This document shows, one piece after another, positions 24,845 to 36,104 of a DNA stretch of 64,000 nucleotides (positions within the stretch are counted from its first letter, which is position 1; every line of letters begins with the position of its first letter). Source of the stretch: Ursus arctos (taxonomy: Eukaryota > Chordata > Mammalia > Carnivora > Ursidae); contig NW_026622808.1 in assembly GCF_023065955.2 (NCBI RefSeq), forward strand, positions 43,350,475-43,414,474, read 5' to 3'. The position numbers and the translations under genes were made by a program. A model generated the notes under the pieces. That model ran no database searches. It saw only the letters and a list, made by a program, of their open reading frames with translations, and was not told where the DNA came from.

Positions 24845-26160
24845 TCAGTTTTTTTTTAAATAAGTGTTTTGTCGTTGCTGTCAATTACAGAAGTACTATA
24901 TGTATTCTCAAAATAAATATCTTCCTCAATCATAAAGGAGGAAGAAGTAAAAAATCTCCCATCCCTTTTCCTCTTCATTTACTAGTGTTATGGTTTCTTA
25001 AATATGGTTCTGAAGGCATTTTATGTACATATAAAAAATATGTATATGGCCTTTTCATTTTTAAATGAAAATCGTAGCATGATTATAATGTATATCAGTT
25101 TTTTCACTAAAAAAAAGTAACTTGGGGGCCACCTGCCTGGCTCAGTTGGTAGAGCATCTGACTCCTGATCTCTGGGGTCCTGAGTTCCTTTGGGATAGAG
25201 TTTACCTTTAAAAAAGAAAAAAGAGGTAACTTGGAAGTTTTACCATTTCAGCTTAAAGAGCTCTCTTTTTCTTCTTTGTCGTCTCCCATTCCACACTATT
25301 CATTGCAGTTGATTGCCCTTAGTTTAGTTAACTAGCCCTTTGGTGATGGATGTTTATCTTGTCTACAGTCTTGGAAAGTACCAACAATGCTGCCTTGACT
25401 AACCTTAACCTTGTACAAATGCAAATATATCTGTAGAAATAACACCAGGGTCAAAGGAGGAGTGCACATTCGTTAATTTTTATTGCCAGATTTTGAGAAA
25501 GAGTGTGTCAATCTTTCAGTAGCCATAAATGGAAGTGCTGATTTGTATACATCCTTGCTAACAGTGTGTAATCAAACATCTTGATGTTTACTAATCTAGC
25601 AGGTGAAAGAATGCATCTATAAAATTTTAATTTGTATTTCTCATTCTTAATGAGGCACAGCAACTTTTCCTGCATTTAGGGTGCATTTGTATTTCCTTTT
25701 TTTGAACTATTGGTTCATAGCCTTTTCCCATTTTTATATGGATTTTGGGGCTATTGACTTCTAGAATCTCAGTGTTCTAAAGAAGGTATATACTAAAGAA
25801 TTTTCCCTTTTGTGGTATGAATTGCAAATGTTTTTGATGATTATTCATCTTTTGATGTTTCTTATGGTGTTTTCTGCAATCAGAAAATTAAATATTGAAT
25901 ATATTAGATTTTATCAGTCTTTTCTGACTTCGGGGTTATACATGATATGTAGAAACGTTTTTCCTACTCCAGATTTCCCCAGAACTGGTTCTTATGCTTT
26001 TACTTCTTTATTTTAAGTGTTTAAACCTTGGATCCATTTGGAATTTATCTTGAGAGTAAGATGATCTGCTTTTGAACCATTGAATAGTATTAAGTAATGG
26101 CTATAGTTTCCTTAGCAAGTCTCCATTGATTGATATTTTTATTATTTCCAATTCTTTCAT
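24845..26160 (-). mobile_element. L1M LINE, antisense ORF2 3' part and 3' UTR
   Basis: Antisense of old L1 ORF2: CAATGCTGCCTTGACTAACC, GCAAATATATCTGTAGAAAT, CCTTGCTAACAGTGTGTAAT, TCTAGCAGGTGAAAGAATGC, GCAAATGTTTTTGATGATTA and TTATCAGTCTTTTCTGACTT occur in the expected order. A short Can-SINE at 25124-25226 interrupts it. The protein frame is broken throughout. Confidence 0.8.
25124..25226 (+). mobile_element. Short tRNA-Lys-type Can-SINE
   Basis: GGGGCCACCTGCCTGGCTCA head, CAGTTGGTAGAGCATCTGAC, GGGGTCCTGAGTTCC box B and an A-rich end. AGTAACTTGG before and GGTAACTTGG after form a target duplication within the L1. Confidence 0.85.
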
Positions 26161-26169
26161 CTTATAAAC

Positions 26170-26360
26170 AGAAGGTTAGATGGCACATGTTTTAGGTTTT
26201 GTTGTCCCTTTCACAGCTATTCCACTCTGGTTTCATAGCACAAAAGTAGCTATAGTTAATATATAATGAATGACTATGGCTATCTTCCAATAAAACTTTA
26301 TTTACAAAAATAACCCACGGGCCAGATTTGGCCTGCATGCTATACTTTGCAAACCCTTGT
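26170..26360 (+). mobile_element. hAT-type DNA transposon fossil
   Basis: Wording of a common mammalian hAT non-autonomous element: TCACAGCTATTCCACTCTGG, GCACAAAAGTAGCTATAGTT, CCAATAAAACTTTATTTACA, GGGCCAGATTTGGCCTGCAT and TTTGCAAACCCTTG. The subfamily is not certain. Confidence 0.7.
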
Positions 26361-26403
26361 AGTATATAGGTTAGTCCCATAGATCTGGAATTGACTCTTT
26401 GGT

Positions 26404-26570
26404 CTGTCACTTAACTATGTGAGGGTAAGTTTCCTAGCGCCTGGGCCTCAATTTCTTTATCTTTGAAATGGGGGAAACTAGCACATAACTTGACACAAGT
26501 TGTTGAAAGGATCAAAGAAGATAAAATAAAACTTGTCATTGTAATGCCTGGCATACATTTTTAACTTTAC
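26404..26570 (+). mobile_element. MIR SINE
   Basis: CACTTAACTATGTGAGGGTA, CAATTTCTTTATCTTTGAAA, AAGTTGTTGAAAGGATCAAA and GTAATGCCTGGCATAC are in MIR order. Confidence 0.75.
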
Positions 26571-26644
26571 AATATTACATTAAAAAGTTATTTCACTTGA
26601 TCGCTGAGGTTTTGGTGAATGCCTCAACCTAATCCTACACCTTT

Positions 26645-26840
26645 TAAGCAGATATTTATTTATTATCTTCTGTGTACCTTATGAACAAAACAGACAAGTG
26701 TCTGACATCATGGAGCTTATTTTCTCATGGACTATGTACAAGGAAGAGCAGTGAACAAGGTCAGGGAAATGGAATGTGGATGGGAGTGCTAATTCAGATG
26801 GCTAGGTTAGCGAGGACTCCTCTGAGGAGGGGAAGTGGAG
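26645..26840 (-). mobile_element. L2 LINE 3' end, antisense
   Basis: CAGATATTTATTTATTATCT, GAACAAAACAGACAAGTGTC and TCATGGAGCTTATTTTCTCA are the antisense L2 3' end. AGGACTCCTCTGAGGAGG continues it. Confidence 0.65.
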
Positions 26841-26844
26841 TTAT

Positions 26845-28030
26845 TGATGTTCTTTTTGTCACTGTCACGTCTGCTGAATCCCTCCGATTTTCCTTCTCCA
26901 TCCCCTTCATTGGAAGTTACTTACACTATAAATTTATTGAACTAGAGAAAAGTACAAGTTACAGCAAACTGTTCACAGTGTGACAGAGACTCAGGATCTG
27001 TCATGTTGTTTGGCTTTACCTCATAAATGTGTCGCTTTATGTCTAGACATCCCCCCAGATAGCATTTAATAGTTAATACATTTAGAGCATACATTCCTCC
27101 TTTTATAGTTGCCACAGGAAGTGTGTTAATCATCCTGTCTGCCCCCTCCAAAGCGCCTCCCAATCCCGCACACCCCCTCCACACCAGGCCCTTCAGCTGT
27201 TGAGTGAGTGCCTCATAAAACTGTTTTTAATTTCTTGTTCTTTTCCTCTCAGCCTTTATGTTGGTGGGTTGTCACATAGTCTCTTAGCCCTCCCAAACTC
27301 TGGGAAGGTTTCCCTCTTCCTACTGGTGATTGGGATTTCTCCTGAGCATGTGGAGTGTGACGCTGGCATTAGAGAGTCATGGTGAGAAAAAGGCCCTCCA
27401 GCCCAAGACAGGAAACCCCAGCCTTGTCTGAGCCAGACCTCAGCTGTCAGTTTTGTCTCCTTGGTGGGATGTGGCTGCGACCTGTAGGAATAAAGCATGG
27501 TCACCCCGGTCGTCTTCCCTACCTGATGACTTGTACTGTGGCTTGTGTCTGAGGCAGAAGCCTTTGGTGAGAGGCAGCTGTTCCAATGAAGGCTTTCAGA
27601 GATTCTTACCCCTGACCCCTCCGTTACCAAGAGTAAGAATTTACAGCAAGGGACTTCAGAGTTTGTTCACTTTCCTTTCGTCTAAATGAGATCTTTTAGA
27701 CCCTCACTGAAGTTTATCCCTCTCCTACAGGGAAAGAGGATAGCTAGAGACACAGGGAGGCCGGGGAGTCAGGAGATGCTATCCTTATATGGAGTCCCTC
27801 CAGCATGTATTTCTGATTTTTATCTTTATAATTAGACATTTTTGCCTCAGTGATGAATGTAGCAAATGCATTGAATAATTTAATTGTTGGTCTTTGTGAA
27901 CAAATATTCTGACTATATCCTGTATTTTTTAGTCAAAAATAGCAGAAAGCCTACTCGAGCTGATGTAATATAAAAACGTATAAAAGCGAAAAGTCTAGGA
28001 GTGAAATTAAAATTTCAAGAATGGTTTGAT
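26845..28030. other. Intronic sequence, nothing recognised
   Basis: No exon or repeat family recognised. Short frames overlap on both strands near 27200-27690. Confidence 0.5.
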
Positions 28031-28039
28031 CAGGCTTGC

Positions 28040-28195
28040 TTCCTACCTCCTTCCCTTCCCTTCCCTTCCCTTCCCTTCCCTTCCCTTCCCTTCCCTCCCC
28101 TCCCCTCCCCTCCCCTCCCCTCCCCTCCCCTCCCCTTCCCCAACCTTCTCCTTCTCTTCCCTCTCCCTCCCTCCCTTCCTCTTTTTCCTCCTGTT
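28040..28195. repeat. Homopyrimidine tract: (TTCCC)n then (TCCCC)n
   Basis: About nine TTCCC units are followed by about eight TCCCC units and then mixed CT-rich sequence, giving roughly 150 bp of nearly pure pyrimidine on the + strand. The complementary strand has repeated GGGGA, a G-quadruplex-capable pattern. Open frames within it are artefacts of the repeat. Confidence 0.95.
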
Positions 28196-29710
28196 TGTAC
28201 TTGCCAGCTTTGGCCTCTGGTTGATTCCTTTGGTTGAAGTTCTGTCCGCTCCCTTCCTCGTGTTCATTCACATTCTGGGAGGAGGGTAGGTTTTCCTCAG
28301 GGTCTGAGCAAAAGTCTGGAGCCTTGTTTTGAGTCATACCAACCTAAAATGTTCCCTCTGATCAGGGAAATCCCATGTGCTAATTGGCTTAGTCTTGGGT
28401 TAACACCCTTTCCCAAGCCAATTACTTGTTAAGGAGGATGAAATTAAACTGATGGCCAAATACCAATTAGGCATTATTTCCAGAGCCAGAAACAGGGTCA
28501 GGCTTTCCGTAATTTGGGGTTTGAATGTAGCTTCCAGAAGAAAGTATGCAAAATCGTGTTTATTGAACAGATACAAGTACTGTGGGACATGCTGTATGTG
28601 TAATAACTATTTAATACTCATCACATCCCTGTGGTCCACTTGCAGGAATGTATACAGTAAGGGTGAATTTTGGCTAGGCTATTAACAAATACTTTCTGTG
28701 CCTCCTTCATTCTTCCAGGTGTTACAGGAAGTGTTCTTGTGAATGTAGAACTCTTATGAAGTTTTAGCAATAATCCGATACAATCTTGTAATTTGTGTGT
28801 AAGGAAATTGAGTAATTTAAGACTCGACCGCTGCCACATTCAAGTCCACCTTCCAGAGTTGAGACTGGAATGAAAAGAGCAATTTTGTGGCAGGGCTGTC
28901 ACCACCTGCTTCTCTGGTGCTCTTGACAAGCATTGCTAACTGATCCGTCCTATACTGATAAGTAATCATACAGTCATTTGGAGCTAACACGCGAGTTAAA
29001 ACTTATTGGCCATCTTTGATTTAGAACTCAAATGGCTAGTCTTATTACCCAGCACTCCTTCCACTACGCCACATGGCCATTTTCATCCTTGGATATTTAT
29101 ATTAAGTTCTGTGGGAGGCGATCAGAATTCTCAAAGAACAGGTATTTGTCACGTGAAGAGTGTTGATTTCTTGAAGATGGAGTTGATCTGAGGGTTGGAA
29201 GCTTCACCTCTGGAGCAGACTTACCTGGAGCTGATAAACACTTGAGGTGTTTGCATTGACAGTAAGAACTGTGATGTTGTTGTTGTTGTTAATAGCTCAG
29301 ATGCTTTTTGTAACCAATTCCTTGTTGTATCTACGAGAAGCAGAAATGAAGCTGGCCCAACTTTAAACAGTATTTGTTAGATTTTGAGTGAATAAACGAT
29401 CTCAGTTATTAGTAGGAATTTTGACTGCATGTTTGGATGAGGGTAGATTCCACGTGAAAGATACAATTTTTTATATCCCAGGTATGTCTAAGCATGCATC
29501 GTTACAGACTTCGTCTTTGAAGGACCAGAATGCTCTAGTCTGTGAATTGCACGCCTGCGTCACGCCTGCTTTATTGCTGTCCTCCCACATACTCATGCAG
29601 ACATCACTAATCAATCACCCAATCCCTTTGAGCCTCTACTCAGCTTGAGTTCTGTGGCTCAGAACTCCCAGGTAGTCATTACTGGAATCCTTACTCTAGG
29701 TAATACCCTC
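28195..29710. other. Intronic sequence with faint MIR traces
   Basis: 28555-28660 (AACTATTTAATACTCATCAC) and 29015-29085 (GCACTCCTTCCACTACGCCA) weakly resemble antisense MIR pieces. A short (TTG)n run lies near 29276-29290. No gene recognised. Confidence 0.4.
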
Positions 29711-29711
29711 A

Positions 29712-29890
29712 TTTTTTTTTTTTTTAAGATTTTATTTATCTATTAGGGAGAGTGAGAGAGAGAGAGTGGGAGAAGGAGAAGCAGACTCCCAGCTGAGCAG
29801 GGAGCCCAATGACAGCTCAATCTCAGGACCCTGGAATCATGACCTGAGCCTAAGGCAGATGCTTAACTGACTGAGCCCCCCAGGTGTCCC
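29712..29890 (-). mobile_element. Can-SINE, antisense
   Basis: Poly-T, TTAAGATTTTATTTATCTAT, GA-rich stretch, GAAGCAGACTCCCAGCTGAG, ATCATGACCTGAGCC and GAGCCCCCCAGGTGTCCC. AATACCCTCATTTTT before and AATACTCTCATTTTT after are its target duplication. Confidence 0.95.
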
Positions 29891-29969
29891 ACAATACTCT
29901 CATTTTTAAGGACAATATAATAGGCTCCAGAGAGATCTTCAGCATCAGGATTAGAATCAGGGACCTTCA

Positions 29970-30222
29970 GGGGCGCCTGGGTGGCTCAGTCGTTAAGTGT
30001 CTGCCTTTGGCTCAAGTAATGATCCCAGGGTCCTGGGATCAAGACCCGCATCAGGCTCCCTGCTCAGCTGGGAGTCTGCTTCTCCCTCTCCCCCTGCTGT
30101 GTTCCCTCTCTCACTGTGTCTGTCATATAAATAAAAATCTTGAAGGAAGGAAGGAAGGAAGGAAGGAAGGAAGGAAGGAAGGAAGGAAGGAAGGAGAAAG
30201 AAAAGAAAGAAGAAAGAAAGAA
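29970..30222 (+). mobile_element. Can-SINE, sense, with expanded GGAA tail
   Basis: GGGGCGCCTGGGTGGCTCAG head, complete body and ATAAATAAAAATCTTG, then about 12 GGAA units and GAAA units in place of the usual poly-A. A perfect 17-bp target duplication (AGAATCAGGGACCTTCA) lies at 29953-29969 and 30223-30239. Confidence 0.97.
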
Positions 30223-30226
30223 AGAA
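30144..30226. repeat. (GGAA)n-(GAAA)n microsatellite
   Basis: Tandem AAGG units to about 30194, then GAAA-type units. It grew from the SINE tail. Confidence 0.95.
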
Positions 30227-30270
30227 TCAGGGACCTTCAATTGAGAGATTTGTGCTGTTTTCCACTTTTA

Positions 30271-31275
30271 ACATCTAGTCCTAACTAAGATAGAGATCTT
30301 GCGAAATAAAATGAATAATAGTTGATATTAAAAAAAGTATAAAGTAGTTCCCATGTCTCATGTTATTGTCTGATACTATTTCTGGTGTTGTGGTTAGTTA
30401 CTGATATTACCTTAAAAGCGCACCATTGATGTGAAATGGAGGAATGAAGTTTTTATACCTAAAATTGAAAAACAAAAAATTCGCCCAACTATTTTATTAT
30501 CTGGAAGGAAAATTTATTTTTTCTTAAGTGGTTTAAAAATTAGAATACTCCTGTGAATAACATCTAACAACTTCATAATTATACATACATAAAAAATGGA
30601 AACACTGGAGATCAGCAGTATGAATGCTTTTTAGCACTTTTTCCTTGTTTCATATATACGGCAATAAACGCACAGAAGGTAATTAAGTTCCTGGTAGTGG
30701 AGAATGCAAAAGAATCTCAAGCTAAATCCCATAAAGCTTTTTCATTAAAAAATGGAATAGTTTTAAGATGTGTTTTAGATTTGGGAGAAAAAGCATTAAT
30801 TATAATATTAGGTTAAAAAAATGAATACTAATATTTTTGGACTGTTGCTGTTGGTTAAAAGTAGACAACAAGATGCAGGGTAATAAGCGTGGATTCAGGT
30901 AATACTTTTAATATAAGTTCCTTGAGGGAGGCATTAATAAACATATTTGACTAGAAACAGCACATAACATGTGTATTAGTTTTGTTTTTAATTAGATTTA
31001 GACAGAATTCATTATTTTTAATGGCTTTTCATTAGTGAACAGAAACCGTTATTCGGATGTATTATGGTAAAATAAATTCAAGGTGTATGCTTATTTTCTG
31101 CAAAGAATCTCTTAGGTATTTAAAGAAATCATAGTTTGGAACACAAATCCTAGATAGATATTTGAAATTCCTCACTTTTAGGTAAAAGTATGATTTGTAT
31201 GCTCGAAAAATAGCATTTTTATCTCTTCTTGAAGTCAGGTATTAATAATGAACTATAATTAAATGAGAATGGTTT
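30271..31275. other. AT-rich intronic sequence
   Basis: Strongly AT-rich, with no repeat or exon recognised. Confidence 0.5.
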
Positions 31276-31471
31276 AGGGCGCCTGGGGCTCAGTTGGTTA
31301 AGCATCTGCCTTCCGCTTGGGTCCTGATCCCAGGGTCCTGGGACTAGGGCTCCTTGCTCAGCAGGGAGTCTGCTTCTCCCTCTCCATCTGCCCCTCCCCC
31401 CTGCTGGTGCTCACTTGCGCGCTCTCTCTCTTTTTCTCAAATAAATAAGTAAAATCTTAAAAAAATAAAAT
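31276..31471 (+). mobile_element. Can-SINE, sense
   Basis: GGGCGCCTGGGGCTCAGTTG head (a short deletion in GGGTGG), CAGGGAGTCTGCTTCTCCCT and AAATAAATAAGTAAAATCTT. Flanks AAATGAGAATGGTTTA and AAATGAGATGGTTTA form the target duplication. Confidence 0.95.
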
Positions 31472-32450
31472 AAATGAGATGGTTTACTTAAATTGTTGAA
31501 AAGTCTTATTGCTAAACATTTGTATCTGTTCATATTGGACTTTTCAAATAATATTGCTGGAAGTAGGGGTCAAAATTAGATGTTTCTCTGAGATTTTTAT
31601 TTGTATTTTCTTTGAACACAATAACTTAGTTTTGGTCCAAAATTTATGTATATTGACCAAATTCTTTGGGTTAAATCTGCCTTAAAGAGACCCTGGATTT
31701 AAAGTGGGATCTCAGATGTGAGCCCAGATTTACAGTATTTGCTATTGTTTTCACTTGGGGAATTCTGTCTGCCTTAAACAGGCCAGTTGGAATTAAACTC
31801 CAGTTGTGTGATTTATTCACCTTACTGTAGAAATACGTCTTCCTGATGCTAGTCTACTGAATTGTAGCATCTCAAAATGAGAAAAATACAGTGACTTGTT
31901 AATGGTACACCAGGGAGGTAGAAGTGGGTTCTTTTAATGCACAAATGAGCCGTAAATTAAGCTAATAATGTTCTTCCTTAACTACAGTTTTTAAAGGTGA
32001 ATTTCTCCAACTTTATAATGTTTTTATATAATGGTAAATAATGAAATATCACCCACAAGCTTGCTGTGTTTTCTTCAAGCCAGTCTCTCTCTTCCTTTGG
32101 TTTTGCTCAGTAGAAATTCGTGCAAAGAGCTTAGGACAACAATCCCAGCATTATCTATAAACCAGTGCGCATCACCTTTTTCTGTTTTGCCATAGACCTG
32201 CCCCCAAATGCATAACAGTAAATCCAATAAAATCTGGATATTCACAAAACTTAGATTTTATTTGCCTTCCGAGCAGTTTCATAACTATTTCTTCATTCGG
32301 AGTAACCACAGGAAAATGACTGTACAGACAGAGAACAACCAGAAAACAAACATGGGTGTATTACCATGAACGGACTCAACTTCATTCAGAGCTCATGAGT
32401 TTTCCCACTCATTTCCATGTTTGGCTCTGCTACTCAATCTAGAATACCAC
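31472..32450. other. Intronic sequence, nothing certain
   Basis: A weak antisense MIR-like piece lies at 31865-31940 (CAGTGACTTGTTAATGGTAC). Otherwise nothing recognised. Confidence 0.4.
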
Positions 32451-32455
32451 CATGC

Positions 32456-32496
32456 TTTTTTTTGTTTTTTGGTTGTTTTTTTTTTTTTTTTTTTTG
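32456..32496. repeat. T-rich low-complexity run
   Basis: Poly-T interrupted by G residues, with a pure run of about 20 T at its end. No SINE body is attached on either side. Confidence 0.85.
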
Positions 32497-32519
32497 GTCA
32501 CCATTCCTTAGTCTTCATT

Positions 32520-32830
32520 GTTTTATGACCAATTTTCAGTCTTTCCTGGTTGGTCATGACCTTGACATTTTTGAGGATCAGCCAAGTGTTTCATAGAATG
32601 TTCCTCAGTTTGGGTTTGTTTGATGTTTTCTTCATGATGAGACAGAGACGATTTATTTTTAGAAAGAACCCCACAGAGGTGATGCACCCTTCTTATTGCC
32701 ACATCTGTCAAGATGTGCATGATGGTCCATGGCATCACAGGTGATGGTAACTGTCACCTCCTGGTGAAGGTGGGATTACCAGGCTTCTCCCCTGGGAAGT
32801 TGCTTTTTCCCTTTGCCTTGTCTGTTCTTT
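32520..32830 (+). mobile_element. Ancient L1 3' UTR fragment
   Basis: TGACATTTTTGAGGATCAGC, CATAGAATGTTCCTCAGTTT, GGGTTTGTTTGATGTTTTCT, AACCCCACAGAGGTGATGCA and CACCTCCTGGTGAAGGTGGG follow the order of an old L1 3' UTR. The subfamily was not determined. Confidence 0.55.
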
Positions 32831-33134
32831 GAAAGCTAGGCACTGAGTCCAGCTGGTGATGGGATTAAGCTCCACTTCCTGGAGGATCAGCTGTGCTTTC
32901 GACTCTCATTCTCCAAAGTGAGAAGCACCAGGCCCCAGTACACTTCTCAGCATTTCAAGGAGTGACTCTCCTGAAATGTCACCTTCAAAGTCCTGCCCTC
33001 CTCTCTCTCTGTGTATCACAAAATGCTTGCATCCACCTACCTGAGCCCTTGAGTGGACTGCACATTTGTTTCCTTCATTAGGTAGTCAAGTTCTTGAGGG
33101 CCTGCTGCACGTTTTTATGACACAAAAGCAGTGG

Positions 33135-33500
33135 CAGTAGGAATAGCCACCATTTACTGAGTTTTCATTGTTGGGCGCATCTTTTTTTTTTTTAAGATTT
33201 TATTTATTTATTTATTTGAGAGAGAGAGAGAGAACAAAGGGAGAGTGAGAGGGAGAAACAGACTCCCCACTGAGCAGAGAGCCCAATGTGGAACTTGATC
33301 CCAAGATCCCAAGTCATGACCTTAGGTGAAGGCAGATGCGTAACTGACTGAACCACCCAGGCGCCCCATTGTTGGGCACTTCTTAAAGTACTTTCCATTG
33401 CTTATCTGATATAATCCTCAAAACTAGCCTTTGATGTGGGCACCGCTAACTTTTCCCCATTGTACAGATGAGCAAACTGAGCCTCCAGCAGCTTCAGTTG
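33135..33500 (-). mobile_element. MIR, antisense, split by a Can-SINE
   Basis: AATAGCCACCATTTACTGAG before the SINE, and GATATAATCCTCAAAACTAG, ATTGTACAGATGAGCAAACT after it, form one antisense MIR. Confidence 0.75.
33182..33367 (-). mobile_element. Can-SINE, antisense
   Basis: Poly-T, TTAAGATTTTATTTATTTAT, GAGA run, AACAGACTCCCCACTGAGCA and CCACCCAGGCGCCCC. TTGTTGGGCGCATCTT before and TTGTTGGGCACTTCTT after are the target duplication. Confidence 0.96.
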
Positions 33501-33611
33501 TCCGAGGGAACCCCAGGGAAACCGTGGCAGCTCCACCTGCTGGCACCCATTTCATAGCAAGTGTGCCTGTTACTAAGCAGGTGTCAAGTCCATATTTAAA
33601 TGTCTACGGTT

Positions 33612-33802
33612 GGGGCGCCTGGGTAGCTCAGTTGTTAAGCATCTGCCTTTGGCTCAGGGTGTGATCCCAGAGTCCTGGGATCGAGCCCTGCATCGGGCTC
33701 CTCTGCTGGGAGCCTGCTTCTTCCTCCCACTCCCCCTGCTTGTGTTCCCTCTCTCGCTGCTGTCTGTCTCGCTGTCAAGTAAATAAATAAAATCTTTAAA
33801 AA
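33612..33802 (+). mobile_element. Can-SINE, sense
   Basis: GGGGCGCCTGGGTAGCTCAG, CTCCTCTGCTGGGAGCCTGC, CCACTCCCCCTGCTTGTGTT and AAATAAATAAAATCTTTAAA. Flanks AAATGTCTACGGT and AAATGTCTATAGT form the target duplication. Confidence 0.96.
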
Positions 33803-34236
33803 AAATGTCTATAGTGATGAACTGATTAACAAGACTGTTTTTGCTCTTTAACTGACCTTCTTTCAATAGAGAACTCTGTTAAAGCATAGAAAAAATAAGA
33901 GCCTTAAAAATAATCATGCTTCACTAAGGGCATTGAAAGCCAAGTTCTGTCACATTCCTTTCTTTAAAAAACTTTAATTGCCTTTGGAGGGCTTGTTAAA
34001 TTTGCACACAAATTCCATCATCCACATTCTATATCTCTAGCCTATTTTACCTTCTCCGCATTCAGACTAATTTAACCTATTAGTGATGAAATGAAGGAGG
34101 TTGACATCCTGACTTTTGAGACCAAAGGAGTCAGGAAGACTTAGTAAGAAGTCAGCAGGCAGAAGTATAAAATTAAAACCAAAATAGTACCGTAGTGTCA
34201 GTAGAAGACACAACTATGCAATTCTTTAATCTCGTC

Positions 34237-34432
34237 TTTTTTTTTTTTTAAGACTTTATTTATTTATTTGACAGAGAGAGACAGCCAGCAAGAGAGGGAA
34301 CACAAGCAGGGAGAGTGGGAGAAAAGAAGCAGGCTCCTAGCGGAGGAGCCTGATGTGGGGCTTGATCCCAGAACACCGGGAACAATCCCTGAGCCGAAGG
34401 CAGACACTTAACGACTGCCACTGAGGCACCCC
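34237..34432 (-). mobile_element. Can-SINE, antisense, bear-type
   Basis: Poly-T, TAAGACTTTATTTATTTATT, ACAGCCAGCAAGAGAGGGAA, GCAGGCTCCTAGCGGAGGAG and GGCACCCC. Flanks TTAATCTCGTCTT and TTAATTTCGTCTT form the target duplication. Confidence 0.96.
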
Positions 34433-34484
34433 TTAATTTCGTCTTCTAATTCATGTATTTGTGCCCCAAAATATATATTAGCAC

Positions 34485-34610
34485 ACCGTAGGTAGGGCCC
34501 TGTGCTAGGCATAGGAATAATGCTGAACAAGACAGAGAAGGAACCTATTCTCAGAGAGTCCTAAACTAATGAGGAAGACAGACATTAAAGAATAAACGAC
34601 AAATTACATT
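34485..34610 (-). mobile_element. L2 LINE 3' end, antisense
   Basis: CCCTGTGCTAGGCATAGGAA, ATGCTGAACAAGACAGAGAA, TATTCTCAGAGAGTCCTAAA and GAGGAAGACAGACATTAAAG are the antisense L2 3' end. Confidence 0.65.
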
Positions 34611-35885
34611 AGTGATAGGATGTCCCAAGGAACACAGGCGCCCATTGCCAGGATGGTACATGACCCTTGTGCATGCCTCATGGAAACCTCCCCAACAAGT
34701 GTGTATTTACGATGACATCAAACCTTTAGGCAGGAATTTTAAATGCATTCATGGAAGTCACTAAGAAGACAGTACTTTTCATTCATCACGGGTTGAGTAA
34801 GATTCGACTGCCACTGTTAGATTCTCTTGCTGCATATATGTTGGCGGTGTGTCTCCATTAAGATCTCATTCCCACAAGACTCTCAACAGGTGAATGGTAA
34901 ATTACTTTTGGCAGCCCAACTGCCCCGTGGTTTCTACCCTCCCACGCCACCCTGCCCCTTTTGAGAAGGTAGCCTTGTATAGTAGGTCGCCATGTTGGTG
35001 AACGTTGAAAATGGGTCCAGCTGCCAGTTGCACATCTTCTGCTCATTCTAAGAAAGAATCAGTAAGGGGAAACAAGAGCAAAAGACTTTTCTTCTTATTT
35101 TAGACGGGTAATGTCCTACCTGAGGGCGGAAGGCTTCTTGCTGATTGGTTTTCTCCCCAAAACTAGGTTTAAGTTAACCACGGTCTTTATTTTGTGTCAT
35201 GTTTTTTACTTAAAAGCATTTATTCAAACTTCTGAAAAACAAAGTATTCAATACTGTGAGGTTGTACAGCTGCAAATGATTAATGATATAATTCTCAGCG
35301 CTTTATAAAGTGTCTTAACACTGAAGAGATTTATACAGTGTGGAATGGCGGTGGTGCTTCTATGTGAGAATAGGTAATCAATACCTCCAAGCTTGGAAAA
35401 GTGTTCTATTTCCTCCACTAATGACATAGGGGTTTTTGCAAGGCAAGGGTGTCTGGAGCATGAAGCACTCCAAAGAAAAATTAATTTAAAATCTGAAGTG
35501 GAAGATCAGTTTCAATTAAAATTGCGCTTGAATGTACATTGGGTAGAAGTGTGAAAGCAAGCATGTAGTTGGCTGAAATCTTCAGATTGTTACCAGTGAA
35601 TAAATGAATCCCACTGGTACGAACCCTGATTATATTTGTATAGAGTGCTAAATTATATTTCACCCATGTCTAGAAGGTTTTGAGAAATAATATGAATGGA
35701 AAGTACTTTGCAGAGGTTGCAGAGTACTTTTCTTTATTAGTAGGATAATTACGAGGTGTCTGTGTTTTTACAAATGACAGCTTGCACTCTTATTTCTTTG
35801 GAGTCATACATGCTTGGATTTATTTTACTGTGCATTTTTTCCCCATTGAGTATAATTTTATCATACCAGTGAGTTTCTAAAAGTC

Positions 35886-35888
<3 letters not shown>
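34611..35888. other. Intronic sequence, nothing recognised
   Basis: No exon or repeat seen. 35100-35320 is non-repetitive and includes TTGATTGG-like and AACCACGG motifs of unknown meaning. Confidence 0.45.

Positions 35889-35922
<34 letters not shown>
35889..35922. repeat. (CA)n microsatellite
   Basis: About 16 perfect AC units followed by AGACAC. Likely length-polymorphic. Confidence 0.98.
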
Positions 35923-35928
<6 letters not shown>

Positions 35929-35948
35929 TATTAAAACAGTAGTTACCA

Positions 35949-36104
35949 GGGGTGCCTTGGTGGCTCAGTCGATTAAGCACCTGCCTTTGGCTCAGGTCAT
36001 AATGCCAGAGTCCTGGAATGGAGCCCAGCCCTGCGGCTCCCCCTGCTTGTCTCTGTGCGCTCGCGCTCTCGCTCTCTCTCTGTCAAATAAATAAAAAAAA
36101 TCTT
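35949..36104 (+). mobile_element. Can-SINE, sense, 5' member of a nested pair
   Basis: GGGGTGCCTTGGTGGCTCAG head, shortened middle, CTCTCTCTCTGTCAAATAAA and AAAAAAAATCTT, after which a second SINE starts at once. The first copy lacks the GGGAGCCTGCTTCTCCC segment. Confidence 0.93.

Larger units (their letters stand above)
29680..30270 (-). mobile_element. Diverged MIR, antisense, split by two Can-SINEs
   Basis: Pieces CTCATTTTTAAGGACAATAT, AGAGAGATCTTCAGCATCAG and GATTAGAATCAGGGACCTTC follow the antisense MIR order outside the two inserted SINEs. Confidence 0.45.

Noticed and set aside
32456..32496. Poly-T run as the start of another antisense SINE
   Set aside because: What follows is old L1 3' UTR-like sequence, with no Can-SINE body or target duplication.
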